From CALXVA01 sp944393025 (lineage in GTDB: Bacteria > Bacillota > Clostridia > TANB77 > CAG-508), in contig OZ007016.1 of the NCBI GenBank assembly GCA_963931445.1, positions 1 to 64,000 on the forward strand: DNA of 64,000 bases, written 5' to 3'. Every line of letters begins with the position of its first letter. Position 1 is the first letter of the stretch. Position numbers and translations under genes: made by a program. The notes below the pieces were generated by a model. The model did no database searches and was not told the origin of the DNA. It saw nothing but the letters and a program-made list of their open reading frames with translations. This document shows positions 42,864-52,656 of this stretch, piece by piece.

Positions 42864-43865
42864 TTATAATGAGTTGAAATATACATTTCCACCTATCATT
42901 TCTCCTGAGGCATAACCTGCTGCTCTAAATGATAAATATGTGTGATTTCTTTTTCCATTTAAAGCATCTAAAACTGCTTGTTTTACATATGATGGATAGT
43001 TTCCATTTAATCTTCTTTGCCAATAATTATCTATAGAATAACAGAATTGACTTGGTGCCATATATTGGCTTAATGGATCTGACCCATAACTTTTCCAACT
43101 ACTACTTACAGTTCTATTACAAGCTGTTGTAATAACTGCTAAAGCTCCTGTATAACTTGAACTACATTCTTGTGCTGTTATAGCACATAATAAATCTAAT
43201 TCACTTTCTGAATATGTCCATTTACCACCATTATAAGTAGTTCTTGAACCACCTCTAGTAGTAATTTGTCTTGTTCTGATTTCTACAATTTTATCAACTG
43301 GTTCTTTAATAACTTTTGATGAAATTTTAGTTTTTTCTATTTCTTTTTTATTTTGATATTTTACTTTATATGTTACTTCTCTTATTCCATTTTCGCCTTC
43401 TTGAATAACACTGTCTTGTTTTGTTCCACTTCCTGTTGTAACATCTTTAGTTATTGTTTCATAAGGAATTTTTTCCTTTTCTACTACTATTTTTTCTACA
43501 ATTTTAGAATAATTATCTAAGATATCTTCTGTAGATACATCAGATGATTTTTCTACTTTTTCAAAAACCTCAATTTCTTCTGTTTCTTTTGATATTGTTA
43601 TTGTGTTATTATCAGATAATTCTTCACTTGTATCTGGTAATACTTTCTCATCTTCTAATAATATAATATGATTTTCATTTAAAATATCTTTGACACTTGT
43701 CTTAGTTGTTAAAACATCCATCTCGTAACCACTAGATAAAATTATTTTAACATTTCTTACTTTGACATTACCTGCCATTACGCCAACACTTAATAGAAAA
43801 ATAAGTATTATACTAATACATACTATTTTTTTAAGCGATATTGACGCTTTACTATCATTTTTCAT
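42864..43865 (-). CDS. Secreted G5-domain cell-wall hydrolase (SleB-like)
   Basis: A 333-residue exported protein with an N-terminal signal segment (IVCISIILIFLLSVGVMAG). A DUF348 domain (IILSSGYEMDVLTTKTSVKD), then a G5 domain (EKIPYETITKDVTTGSGTKQ) follow. The C-terminal hydrolase domain has SESELDLLCAITAQECSSSY, ending YASGEMIGGNVYFN. The architecture resembles YabE/resuscitation-like and SleB-type peptidoglycan hydrolases of spore formers. The Glu in AQEC is the likely catalytic acid. It probably remodels the wall during growth or germination. Confidence 0.85.
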   Translation of the reverse strand: MKNDSKASISLKKIVCISIILIFLLSVGVMAGNVKVRNVKIILSSGYEMDVLTTKTSVKDILNENHIILLEDEKVLPDTSEELSDNNTITISKETEEIEVFEKVEKSSDVSTEDILDNYSKIVEKIVVEKEKIPYETITKDVTTGSGTKQDSVIQEGENGIREVTYKVKYQNKKEIEKTKISSKVIKEPVDKIVEIRTRQITTRGGSRTTYNGGKWTYSESELDLLCAITAQECSSSYTGALAVITTACNRTVSSSWKSYGSDPLSQYMAPSQFCYSIDNYWQRRLNGNYPSYVKQAVLDALNGKRNHTYLSFRAAGYASGEMIGGNVYFNSL

Positions 43866-44041
43866 ATGATATTTGTTCCCTCCTTTAAAAGCAACACATA
43901 TATTATAGCATGATTATTACAATATGTCAAATTTTAAGCTAAGTGAGATAATATGCTTATATTACCATTATATGAGGCTTGTACCAAAAATATTACTATT
44001 TTATTAAAAAATTAATAACTCCTTTAATATAAAATATATAT

Positions 44042-44059
44042 GTTACACTGAACAGTAAG
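44042..44059 (+). promoter_or_regulatory. 18-bp motif upstream of lemA
   Basis: GTTACACTGAACAGTAAG lies ~100 bp before lemA. The same motif in the same orientation to the gene is at 50059-50076 (WG-repeat gene) and 52919-52936 (spoIIE). A TATAAT follows ~33 bp downstream. The rest of 43866-44158 shows no gene. Confidence 0.5.
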
Positions 44060-44158
44060 AAAAATTCACAATATTTTCACATATATTTCTTATAATAGTT
44101 GTATAATATGTATTATTATGTTATTATATCAATATATTGTTAATAAGGAGGAAATTTT

Positions 44159-44713
44159 ATGTGGTGGATTTTACTTATAATAATAGTTGCAATTATAATT
44201 GCAATTATTGCAATTTATAATAGTCTAGTAACATTAAGACAAAGAGTAAAAAATGCTTGGAGCCAAATTGATGTACAACTTCAAAGAAGATTTGATTTAA
44301 TTCCAAATTTAATTGAAACAGTAAAAGGCTATATGGAACATGAATCTGATGTTTTAACTAAGGTTACAGAATTGCGTTCATCTTGGGCAAATGCAAAAAC
44401 AGTTGATGAAAAAGCAAAACTTGATAACCAATTATCAGAATCTTTAAAAACAATTATGGCTGTAGCAGAAGGTTATCCTGATTTAAAAGCAAATCAAAAC
44501 TTTAGTGAATTACAAACAGAATTAACAAATACTGAAAATAAAATATCTTATTCAAGACAATTTTATAATGATACAGTAACCAGATATAACACTAAACTAG
44601 AGCTTTTTCCTTCAAATATAATTGCATCAATGTTTAATTTTAAAGTAGAAGATTTATTTGAAGTAGATAACCAAGATGCTAGAAAAAATGTAAAAGTTGA
44701 TTTTAGCAAATAA
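44159..44713 (+). CDS. lemA: LemA family membrane protein
   Basis: A 184-residue protein. One N-terminal membrane helix (WWILLIIIVAIIIAIIAIY) is followed by the LemA helical bundle with signature RVKNAWSQIDVQLQRRFDLI and ESDVLTKVTELRSSW. LemA proteins are commonly linked to HtpX or TPM proteins and thought to act in envelope stress. TAAGGAGG precedes the ATG. HtpX follows after a hairpin. Confidence 0.95.
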   Translation: MWWILLIIIVAIIIAIIAIYNSLVTLRQRVKNAWSQIDVQLQRRFDLIPNLIETVKGYMEHESDVLTKVTELRSSWANAKTVDEKAKLDNQLSESLKTIMAVAEGYPDLKANQNFSELQTELTNTENKISYSRQFYNDTVTRYNTKLELFPSNIIASMFNFKVEDLFEVDNQDARKNVKVDFSK

Positions 44714-44725
44714 TTTATTGTCAAT

Positions 44726-44771
44726 TAGCCACAATATTATTGAGTAATTTTATTTCAATAATATGTGGCTA
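44726..44771 (+). promoter_or_regulatory. Long hairpin between lemA and htpX
   Basis: TAGCCACAATATTATTGA pairs with TCAATAATATGTGGCTA with one bulged base and an 11-nt loop. No U-run follows directly, so it looks more like an mRNA processing or stability element than a terminator. Confidence 0.55.
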
Positions 44772-44797
44772 CATAATTTTATAAAGGAATGGTAAAT

Positions 44798-45700
44798 ATG
44801 TACAGTGATATAAAAAGTAATAAAATAAAAACTGGATTTATAGTATCTTTATTTATAATAGTAATAGCTTTAATTGTATATTATGTATCCATGGCATTTG
44901 ATTTAGGATATATGTCAATTGTTATAGCAATGATATTTTCAATAGGTTCTGCTTGGGCTTCATATTATTATAGTGATAAAATTGTTCTGTCTATAAATAG
45001 AGCCAGACCAGCAACTCAAGAACAATATCAAAAATTAAATAATATTTTAGATGGATTAATGATATCTTCTGGTTTAAAAAATAGACCCAGATTATATGTT
45101 GTTGATGACCCTCAACCCAATGCTTTTGCTACTGGTAGAAATCCTCAAAATTCTGTTATTTGTGTTACAACCGGATTATTAGAAAAATTAGACTATTATG
45201 AACTTGAGGGAGTTGTAGCTCATGAGTTATCACATATTAAAAATTATGATATAAGACTTTCAGCTGTAGTTAGTGTAATGGTGGGTTTTATGGTAATACT
45301 AACAGATTGGGTTAGTCGTGCTTTATTCTGGGGAAGAGGAAGAGATAATGATGATAATAATAGTGGTAATCCAATATTAATGATTATTGGATTAATATGC
45401 TTATTATTAGCACCTATATTTGGTCAATTAATGCAACTTGCACTTTCAAGGCGTAGAGAATATTTAGCTGATGCAAGTGCTGTTGAACTTACTAGAAATC
45501 CAGATGGAATGATTTCAGCACTTCAAAAACTTGATTCTGACCCTAATGAACTAAAAACAGCTAACAATTCTACAGCCCATATGTATATTGTAAGTCCTTT
45601 TAAATCAAATCTTAAAAATGGTGGAAAGAAAAAAACTAGTTTATTTTCTACTCATCCATCAATAGATGATAGAATTGAAGCAATTAGAAATTTGAAATAG
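44798..45700 (+). CDS. htpX: HtpX-like M48 membrane metalloprotease
   Basis: A 300-residue zinc protease. It has two N-terminal membrane helices (IVSLFIIVIALIVYYVSMAF and a second), the zinc motif HELSHIKNYD, two further helices, and the downstream Glu in RRREYLADASAVELT. It probably degrades misfolded membrane proteins. AAAGGA lies nine bases before the ATG at 44798; the ATG at 44789 abuts it and is rejected. It forms a unit with lemA. Confidence 0.9.
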   Translation: MYSDIKSNKIKTGFIVSLFIIVIALIVYYVSMAFDLGYMSIVIAMIFSIGSAWASYYYSDKIVLSINRARPATQEQYQKLNNILDGLMISSGLKNRPRLYVVDDPQPNAFATGRNPQNSVICVTTGLLEKLDYYELEGVVAHELSHIKNYDIRLSAVVSVMVGFMVILTDWVSRALFWGRGRDNDDNNSGNPILMIIGLICLLLAPIFGQLMQLALSRRREYLADASAVELTRNPDGMISALQKLDSDPNELKTANNSTAHMYIVSPFKSNLKNGGKKKTSLFSTHPSIDDRIEAIRNLK

Positions 45701-45742
45701 AAATAACATTTTTATCTTACTTTTATTATGAATATTATTCTA

Positions 45743-45800
45743 TATATTAGTAAAATAAAAGTTAAATTATATGTAAATTTAATTTTATTTTACTAATATA
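45743..45800. repeat. AT-only long hairpin downstream of htpX
   Basis: TATATTAGTAAAATAAAA pairs with TTTTATTTTACTAATATA, extended by TTAAATT/AAATTTAA, around a 6-nt loop; arms are ~25 bp. It is followed by a separate terminator at 45826. Confidence 0.6.
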
Positions 45801-45825
45801 ATTGTTATTTTTATTATATAATATG

Positions 45826-45873
45826 AAAAACTTGGTAGAGCTTTAAATATTTTTAAGTTCTATCAAGTTTTTT
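45826..45873. terminator. Bidirectional terminator between htpX and tatD
   Basis: AAAAACTTGGTAGAGCTT pairs with AAGTTCTATCAAGTTTTT (one wobble and mismatch), with T-runs on both strands. It serves two convergent genes. Confidence 0.75.
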
Positions 45874-45898
45874 AACATAAAACTAAGTTTTAAATAAA

Positions 45899-46693
45899 CT
45901 ATATAATATTAAAAATTTTACAAGTATTTTCATAAGTTATTTTTGCAATTTCTTCTAATGATTTTTTTCTTATATCTGCTATTTTTTGTGCCATATATAT
46001 AACATTTCTAGAATCATTTCTTTTTCCTCTGTTAGGCTCTGGAGATAAGTAAGGACTATCTGTTTCAATAAGCATTCTATCTAACGGTACTAAATTTATT
46101 ACATCTTCTGCATTTTTAGAATTTTTAAATGTAATTGGACCTGCAAATGAAATATAATAACCTAATTTAAGAGCTTCTTTTATTAATTCTATATTTAATG
46201 GGCAACAGTGAAATACACCTTTTTTTATAACTTCATTATTTTTTAATATTTCTAATGTATCCATAACTGCTTCTCTTGTATGTATTACAATTGGTAAATT
46301 AAAATTATTAGCTATTTCTATTTGTTTTATAAAAGCTATTTTTTGTAATTTTCTTTTATTAATATCTTTTTCCCAATAATAATCTAATCCAATTTCACCT
46401 ATTGCTAATATTTTTTTACTATGTTTTTCTTCATTTATAAAATCTTCTAATTGTTTTAATTCTTTAATCAATTCTTTTTCATTATTACTTATATCGTTTG
46501 GAGATATACCTGATATTGTATACATCCATTCATATTCTTTGGCTATTTCTAAGGCATATTTAGAAGATTCTAAACTATACCCTGCATTAATTATTTTACT
46601 CACTCCTGATTTATATATTTGCTTTATTATTTCTTCTCTATCATCATTAAATTTTTCATCATTATAATGAGCATGTGAATCAAATAATTCCAT
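45899..46693 (-). CDS. tatD: TatD-family metal-dependent DNase
   Basis: A 264-residue TIM-barrel hydrolase with FDSHAHYNDEKF (metal His pair), AIGEIGLDYYW (Glu), IVIHTREA, VFHCC and LIETDSPYLSPEPNRGKRN. It likely acts in DNA repair or turnover as a 3'-5' exonuclease. It is separated by 40 bp from acpS upstream on the same strand. Confidence 0.95.
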   Translation of the reverse strand: MELFDSHAHYNDEKFNDDREEIIKQIYKSGVSKIINAGYSLESSKYALEIAKEYEWMYTISGISPNDISNNEKELIKELKQLEDFINEEKHSKKILAIGEIGLDYYWEKDINKRKLQKIAFIKQIEIANNFNLPIVIHTREAVMDTLEILKNNEVIKKGVFHCCPLNIELIKEALKLGYYISFAGPITFKNSKNAEDVINLVPLDRMLIETDSPYLSPEPNRGKRNDSRNVIYMAQKIADIRKKSLEEIAKITYENTCKIFNII

Positions 46694-46733
46694 TTTTCCT
46701 CCATTTTAACAAATATTAATCCATTTAAATTAA

Positions 46734-47132
46734 TTACTCAAATACTGCAACTGCACTTGCTACAGCATAGTCTTTAATATGAGAAATACTAATATCTATG
46801 TCTTTAAGTTGTAACACATTTGCAGTTTTCCTTATATTTTCTTTTAACTTTTCCACATTTATTACAGGTTTTCCACTTTCTATATTTATAACCTCTATAT
46901 CTTTCCATAGTGTATCTTCTCTTCCTGTTATAAATTGTGAAATTGCTTTAAATACAGCTTCTTTTACAGCAAACCTTGCTGCAAAATGTTGATATTTTAT
47001 AGCTCCAGATTTATTGCAATATTCGATTTCATTTTCTGTATAAATCCTATTTAAAAAATCATTTCCTAATTCTTCAATTGATTTTTGTATTCTGTTTACT
47101 TCTATTATATCTATTCCTGTTGTAACTTTCAT
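46734..47132 (-). CDS. acpS: Holo-[acyl-carrier-protein] synthase
   Basis: A 132-residue phosphopantetheinyl transferase. The motifs are TGIDIIEVNRIQKSI (metal Asp) and QHFAARFAVKEAVFKAI (Glu and Lys), with C-terminal ISISHIKDYAVASAVA. It transfers 4'-phosphopantetheine from CoA to ACP for fatty-acid synthesis. It is slightly longer than the usual 120-125 residues. Confidence 0.95.
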   Translation of the reverse strand: MKVTTGIDIIEVNRIQKSIEELGNDFLNRIYTENEIEYCNKSGAIKYQHFAARFAVKEAVFKAISQFITGREDTLWKDIEVINIESGKPVINVEKLKENIRKTANVLQLKDIDISISHIKDYAVASAVAVFE

Positions 47133-47151
47133 AATATCTCCTACTATTTAT

Positions 47152-47171
47152 AAAACCCCATATGGGGTTTT
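47152..47171. terminator. Short GC hairpin terminator
   Basis: AAAACCCC-ATAT-GGGGTTTT is a perfect palindrome flanked by A/T runs. It ends the gene at 47174 and lies before acpS. Confidence 0.75.
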
Positions 47172-47173
47172 AC

Positions 47174-48409
47174 TTATTTCAGACTTGCATATATTATTGT
47201 AAGAATATTTATTATTAGTATAGTAATTACAACTACTCTTGTTATTTTATTATTTTTATTTAATTCTTCAACATTATGTTTTTTATATGCAATGTCATAT
47301 TGATTTTTTATTTTGCTAAATACTAAATTAATATCTAAATTATTAATCCAATATTCTTCTAATCTTTTTCCAAATTCATCATTTGTTATATCTTGTATCC
47401 ATAAATTTTTTGAAAAATTTATTAATCCATCTTCTGCTTTTTTTAAGTTATTTTTAAATTCATAATTTAATTTATTTAAAAATATTTTTTTATATAAAGT
47501 TAATATGTATGTATAAAAATACTCACTCTCATATTTTTGTGGTACAATTGTAAAATTAGCCGTATTTATATTTGATGTAAGCAATACTGTACTAGTTGAT
47601 GTGAATCCATATTTTATATACTGATTTTTATACATATTTTTATTATTATTTTGAGTGTATTTATCATTTATTATTTGTGAACTTTGTGGTAATATTGAAC
47701 TATATTTTTCAAATATTGTATCTAATTCATCTTCACTTGTATTTTCATTCCAATCTTTTTGATCTAGACAAACATATGAATAAACAAAGAATTTGTCATT
47801 TCCAATATTGGCCCTTTTTGTTATATCTGTATTACCAGCTATTTCTTTAATAAGTTCTGTTATATCTTTTACATTTTTAAAAGAACTCGATTGAATTTTT
47901 ATATTTTCATATTCCTTTAAACTATATGCTATTGAGTTTATTTCTCTAAATTTATAATTAAAATTTAGTACATCAGAAAAATTTTTTGTGTTTTCTAAAT
48001 TAGTTTTAAATACTAAAAAACATACTCCTGTTTTATAACAAATTATTTTTATTTCTGATATTTCAAAAAATATACCACTATCAACATCTACTTTCCCCTG
48101 TAAATTTTCTTTAATTTCATAATTAAAAATATTACAATCATGTTCTGCAAGTAGTGTTGACTTTACTGTTGAATCTAATTTATTAAAATTCTTTAAACCT
48201 ATATTACTAGTCTCAAAAGACCAAAACATATAATCTCTAATATTCGGTAAAAAGTATGTATATAAATGTATATCTTTTTGCTTATCAAAAATTCTTAATT
48301 TACATTTTTTATTTCTTAATAAGTCTTGCAAATATTTTTTATATTGTTTTTCATCTATTATATATGGATATATAAAATATGTATATTGATATTTTGTCAT
48401 AAGTTCCAT
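47174..48409 (-). CDS. Unknown protein with a C-terminal membrane anchor
   Basis: A 411-residue protein. Most of it is soluble and Asn/Lys/Tyr-rich. Near the C-terminus there is one membrane helix (VVVITILIINILTIIYASL), so it is tail-anchored with its bulk in the cytoplasm. Segments such as YMFWSFETSNIG and YGFTSTSTVLLTS could be conserved landmarks, but I do not recognise a family. AGGAGG lies eight bases before the ATG at 48409. It follows the WG-repeat gene by 18 bp and is likely co-transcribed. Confidence 0.6.
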   Translation of the reverse strand: MELMTKYQYTYFIYPYIIDEKQYKKYLQDLLRNKKCKLRIFDKQKDIHLYTYFLPNIRDYMFWSFETSNIGLKNFNKLDSTVKSTLLAEHDCNIFNYEIKENLQGKVDVDSGIFFEISEIKIICYKTGVCFLVFKTNLENTKNFSDVLNFNYKFREINSIAYSLKEYENIKIQSSSFKNVKDITELIKEIAGNTDITKRANIGNDKFFVYSYVCLDQKDWNENTSEDELDTIFEKYSSILPQSSQIINDKYTQNNNKNMYKNQYIKYGFTSTSTVLLTSNINTANFTIVPQKYESEYFYTYILTLYKKIFLNKLNYEFKNNLKKAEDGLINFSKNLWIQDITNDEFGKRLEEYWINNLDINLVFSKIKNQYDIAYKKHNVEELNKNNKITRVVVITILIINILTIIYASLK

Positions 48410-48427
48410 TATTTATTCCTCCTCTTA

Positions 48428-49954
48428 CTATTTATCAGTAAAATAGTATAAGTTTAAATCTTCTCCTAAGTGCCATTTTCCAATAAATTCTACTAAAATA
48501 TTATTATCTAAATTATATGAAGGTGATACTGCTATTTGTCCTTTTGAATCTACCGCTCCCCATAGTCCATCTTTTTTTATACTAGCATATCCATAATCAT
48601 TTTGTTCTCTTACTTCATCATATATATAATTTACTACAACATTTCCATTTTTATCAACAAATCCATATTTTCCTTCTTCATTTTTGCTTGCAAAAATGGT
48701 ATTTCCTGTTAAAATTTCAGTAGTTTTCTTTTCTTCAAATTTAAAATTATAGTATTTATATTCTTCATTCTCTCTTACTTTAATATACCCACCTTGTTCA
48801 TTTACTTCAGATACTATAACATTTGATAATTTTAAGTTTAAATCTGAATCAAATAAATCAGATGTATAATTTTTATTAATTCCTTCGTAAAAATTAGCTG
48901 TGTTTCTATATACAATATTTGAATATTTAAGTTCTACTACAGCATTTCCATTTGTATTTATTATTCCATATTTAGAATTATTTTTAACTATATAATTATT
49001 ACCCAAACTATATTCTAAACTGTCATATTTTATATCTATCAAAGTTTTATTATCTGCTACTGAAACCACTCCATACTTGTCATTCTTTTCTACAACTGCA
49101 TTTTCACCATTTACTGATATAATATTATCATAATTTTCTAAATACTTCTTTCCTGTAGTATCAATTACTTTCCATTTATTATTTTCTTTTACAATATAAT
49201 ATTTTCCACCACAATATATATTTTTTATATCTTGATATTTTTCTTCAACAGCTACTGTTTTAGTATAATTAATTACTCCATATTTTCCATCTTCATTTTT
49301 TACTATATAGCCTTCTTCATATTTATTTGAAATTGGTTTTATTTCTTTGTATTTATTTTCTATAATAACAGAACCTATATTATCAATTATTCCATATTTA
49401 CCATTTTCTTTTGTTAACAAACTATTTTCTACACCTTTTAAAGCTGTAATTGAATCATATTTACAATCAGAAATTTTGTTTCCGTTTATGTCAATTATTC
49501 CATATTTGTTATCTTTTGAAACTTTTAATAAATTATTTTCATACCATAAATTATTACTACTATCATAATTTTCTATTGCTTCTACTAAATCATATTCTGT
49601 AAATATTTCTTCATTTTTTTCATTTAAAACTTTAGTATCATAAGTATCTTTACTATAATTAACATCTGTAGTACATATAAAAACAGGTTTTGAGTTATCT
49701 GGTATTACAATATATTCTTCATATATTGGTTCAATTATTACATTTCCTTTAGAATCTATAACTCCCCATTTTTGATTTGTATATACTGGAAAATATTTTA
49801 ATGCAACTGCTTTTTGTGGAATACTACCTTCTTTATCAAATAATTTTTGTATTCCTAATACAAACATTATTATTACTAAAATTGCAATTAAAACAGCAAA
49901 AACTTTTTTTATATTTAGTTTTTGTTCTCCATCATATCTTTTTCCTCTACTCAT
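48428..49954 (-). CDS. Membrane-anchored WG-repeat protein
   Basis: A 508-residue protein. An N-terminal membrane helix (VFAVLIAILVIIMFVLGI) is followed by about ten WG repeats of the form KWGVIDSKGNVIIEPIYEEY / KYGIIDNIGSVIIENKY. These make a beta-propeller-like exposed domain. GGAGG precedes the ATG at 49954; a TTG at 49966 overlaps that site and is rejected. A ligand or partner is unknown. An 18-bp motif shared with lemA and spoIIE lies ~105 bp upstream. Confidence 0.8.
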   Translation of the reverse strand: MSRGKRYDGEQKLNIKKVFAVLIAILVIIMFVLGIQKLFDKEGSIPQKAVALKYFPVYTNQKWGVIDSKGNVIIEPIYEEYIVIPDNSKPVFICTTDVNYSKDTYDTKVLNEKNEEIFTEYDLVEAIENYDSSNNLWYENNLLKVSKDNKYGIIDINGNKISDCKYDSITALKGVENSLLTKENGKYGIIDNIGSVIIENKYKEIKPISNKYEEGYIVKNEDGKYGVINYTKTVAVEEKYQDIKNIYCGGKYYIVKENNKWKVIDTTGKKYLENYDNIISVNGENAVVEKNDKYGVVSVADNKTLIDIKYDSLEYSLGNNYIVKNNSKYGIINTNGNAVVELKYSNIVYRNTANFYEGINKNYTSDLFDSDLNLKLSNVIVSEVNEQGGYIKVRENEEYKYYNFKFEEKKTTEILTGNTIFASKNEEGKYGFVDKNGNVVVNYIYDEVREQNDYGYASIKKDGLWGAVDSKGQIAVSPSYNLDNNILVEFIGKWHLGEDLNLYYFTDK

Positions 49955-50058
49955 AATGACCTCCAAAAACAGATATTTTTTTACATATATACTATATCAT
50001 ATTTAATAGGCTAATTACAACATTATTATACATTTTTTGCAAAAAGATAAAACACGCT

Positions 50059-50076
50059 GTTACTGTTCAGTGTAAC
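50059..50076 (-). promoter_or_regulatory. 18-bp motif upstream of the WG-repeat gene
   Basis: On the minus strand it reads GTTACACTGAACAGTAAC, one base different from the lemA copy. It lies within a hairpin-capable context (GCTGTTAC / GTAACAGC). Confidence 0.55.
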
Positions 50077-50105
50077 AGCACTTTTAACTTTGCTGTATAG
50101 AAAAA

Positions 50106-50140
50106 AGAATTTTGAAATATTAAAAATATTTCAAAATTCT
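50106..50140. terminator. Perfect hairpin terminator after spoIIE
   Basis: AGAATTTTGAAATATT pairs exactly with AATATTTCAAAATTCT over a 3-nt loop, 29 bp past the minus-strand stop at 50169. Confidence 0.75.
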
Positions 50141-50168
50141 CTTTATCATTAAACTATACATTTTTAAT

Positions 50169-51866
50169 TTATTTCTTACTTATTTTAGCTACTATAACGC
50201 TCATGTCATCTTTTTGTTTTCCAAAATCATTATCTATTGCTTCTTTAATTATAATATCTGCAATTTTTTGTGCATCATCAGTTTCTAAATCTTCTATTAA
50301 ATATCTAAGCCATAATTGTTTATTCAAATATTCTTTATTAGAATCTATTACTCCATCAGTACACATTACAAGTATGTCCCCATCTTGTAAATCATAATCA
50401 TATACTACTAAATCTAATTCATTTAGTATTCCAGTTGGAAGTGAAACTGATTTTAGTAATTGTACATTTCTTCCTCTTTTTATATATGTTGGACAAGCAC
50501 CATTTTTTATAAATTCCATGTTTCCATTATATAAATCTAAAATTTCAATATCTAATGTTGCATACATATCATCTTTGCTATTTGCAGATAATGTTGAGTT
50601 TATTAATTTTAAAGATACATCTTTTTCAAAACCTGCAGTTAATAATCTTTCTAGCATCTTTGTTGCAATTTTACTACTTTTCATAGCTTCAGGGCCAGAG
50701 CCCATACCATCACTTAATGCTAATAAATATTTTCCATCTTGTAATTTTATTTGTAAACTACTATCTCCTGAAACTGGCGAACCACATTTAGTAGATTTTG
50801 CAGTTCCTATTTGTATGTAATATTTATCATCAGAAATATATGTAAATTTGCATATATCTCTTTCTAATCTTAATCCACACTCTTGGTTTTGTATAGTCAA
50901 GTCTTGTTTTAATACTTTATTTATTATTTTATTTATTTTCTTTATATCACATTCTGTACCATCTGTATTATTACAAGTATCAGTATAAACATCTACTAAA
51001 TATCTACCAGAACTTTTTTTCTTTATTTCTATATTTTTTACTTCTATTTCTTTTTGTTCTAATAATTTAAATATTTCTTTTTTCTCCGTAGCAAATTCAT
51101 CTTCTTCTTTGCTTATATCTTCCGCCATTTTAGAAATAACTTCTGATACTCCTTTTAACTGTTCAGATATATTTTTTTTGCTCTCATCAAATTTCTTTTT
51201 CCATATAAAGTTTATTTTGCTTACTCTATATGAGTAATTTATTGCTTTAACAATTTTGTTTATGTCTTCATTTGCTTTACTTTTTGTATTGTCAAATCCT
51301 ACAATATAGTTATTATTTTTTTCTAATATTTTAATTAATTCTTTTTCTGTTATTACATCATTTTTTAATAAATGTTCAAATATATCTGTTATTATTTCTT
51401 CTGTAGGATAATATATTTCATCATATAACATATTATCTTCTAATTGTTCTATATTTTTTTGTAATTCTTCTAAAAATATATCTATATTATTTTTTTCTTG
51501 TTCTTTTAGTTCCTTTTCATCTAAAATTGTTGCTGCCGCTTCACTATAACTTTCTGCCATATCAAATATAGTATCTGAAATACTATTTAGTTTATATATT
51601 GTATCTTTGTTTTCTTCTAAATTTCTTTCTGTTGTTTCAGGCAACATTTTAGTATTTCCCATTAAATCTTCTATATTTATTTCTATATTTTTAGGAATTG
51701 CTAGCAAACCTAATGATGCAATTAATATTTCCTGAAATATTATAATTTCTGATGTATTTCCATTTGTTACATAAGCTAAAATTACATTTCCTAATATAAA
51801 GCCTACTATAACTCCTATTCTTCCTAATTTATTTAACAATCCTGCTATTAGCCCGTGAAATTGCAT
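50169..51866 (-). CDS. spoIIE: SpoIIE phosphatase part (downstream piece of a split spoIIE)
   Basis: This frame gives 565 residues: the last membrane segments (GLIAGLLNKLGRIGVIVGFI), the central regulatory region with a coiled coil, and a C-terminal PP2C-type phosphatase. The phosphatase shows LLALSDGMGSGPEAMKSSK, YATLDIEILDLY, KNGACPTY, DILVMCTDGVID and KDDMSVIVAKI. SpoIIE dephosphorylates SpoIIAA to activate sigma F at the forespore septum. The apparent start (MQFHG) lies inside the gene. One extra base near 51852-51856 separates it from the upstream piece; without it the two form one 831-residue protein of normal SpoIIE size. Confidence 0.85.
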   Translation of the reverse strand: MQFHGLIAGLLNKLGRIGVIVGFILGNVILAYVTNGNTSEIIIFQEILIASLGLLAIPKNIEINIEDLMGNTKMLPETTERNLEENKDTIYKLNSISDTIFDMAESYSEAAATILDEKELKEQEKNNIDIFLEELQKNIEQLEDNMLYDEIYYPTEEIITDIFEHLLKNDVITEKELIKILEKNNNYIVGFDNTKSKANEDINKIVKAINYSYRVSKINFIWKKKFDESKKNISEQLKGVSEVISKMAEDISKEEDEFATEKKEIFKLLEQKEIEVKNIEIKKKSSGRYLVDVYTDTCNNTDGTECDIKKINKIINKVLKQDLTIQNQECGLRLERDICKFTYISDDKYYIQIGTAKSTKCGSPVSGDSSLQIKLQDGKYLLALSDGMGSGPEAMKSSKIATKMLERLLTAGFEKDVSLKLINSTLSANSKDDMYATLDIEILDLYNGNMEFIKNGACPTYIKRGRNVQLLKSVSLPTGILNELDLVVYDYDLQDGDILVMCTDGVIDSNKEYLNKQLWLRYLIEDLETDDAQKIADIIIKEAIDNDFGKQKDDMSVIVAKISKK

Positions 51867-52656
51867 ATGCTGTAATCATTATTGGCTCTGTACCAGTTAT
51901 AACTCCAAGTACTACTCCTATTGTTATTCCTCCAGTTGCTCCTACTAGCATTCCATTTTTCCAACCCAATACTAATACAATTAAAATACTTAAAATATTT
52001 TTAATAGAAAAAGCAAAAATATTAAAATTATCAAATACTGTTACTGTTATTGCAAGTAATAAGCTTGTCCCTATTACTTCTTCAATTGTAAATGCTCTTT
52101 TTGTTCTAAAATCTATAATCATTGTTATAGAATTAGTAAAAATTTTATAGAAAATATATGTAGTCATGCTAAGCATTATACTAGTTAGTAAATCAAAAAC
52201 ATAAAATGTTTTAAAAAACATTGGAACTAATTGTACCAATAATGTAGCAAAAAATAAGTGCAACCCTATTTTCATTTTTTCATTTATATTTTCTTGAATT
52301 ACAGGTCTTATAACTAAAATTAATGAAAAGAATACTAATGAAGTTATAAAATATATTAATAAATTATTTAATCCAAATTTAATAAATGTTCCTACTAGTG
52401 TTAAAACATATATTATTCCTATTGGCCTATTATTACTTAGTGCACTAGCCACAATTGCTAATGCAAATGGTGTTATTGAAAACATAAAATTGTTTTTATC
52501 AAAACTAACCATCGATATTAAAAATGATACTATATATAAAATTATATTTTCTTTTGCAAATAATTTTTTTAACACATCCTTTGTATTAACTTTTTTATTT
52601 TCTTCAACATATTCATTTTGATTTTTTAATGATTCCCCACTTATATTTTGGAACAT
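51829..52656 (-). CDS. spoIIE: SpoIIE membrane part (upstream piece of a split spoIIE)
   Basis: A ~275-residue N-terminal piece with about seven to nine membrane helices (ENIILYIVSFLISMVSF ... FSITPFALAIVASALS ... NILSILIVLVLGW). It ends in an out-of-frame tail (ISRANSRIVK). Real SpoIIE should read AYAIS-GLIAGLLNK; here TCACGGG has one base more than needed. AGAGGTGG precedes the ATG at 52656. If the shift is real, asymmetric sigma-F activation would fail; an assembly error is the simple alternative. Confidence 0.8.
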   Translation of the reverse strand: MFQNISGESLKNQNEYVEENKKVNTKDVLKKLFAKENIILYIVSFLISMVSFDKNNFMFSITPFALAIVASALSNNRPIGIIYVLTLVGTFIKFGLNNLLIYFITSLVFFSLILVIRPVIQENINEKMKIGLHLFFATLLVQLVPMFFKTFYVFDLLTSIMLSMTTYIFYKIFTNSITMIIDFRTKRAFTIEEVIGTSLLLAITVTVFDNFNIFAFSIKNILSILIVLVLGWKNGMLVGATGGITIGVVLGVITGTEPIMITAYAISRANSRIVK

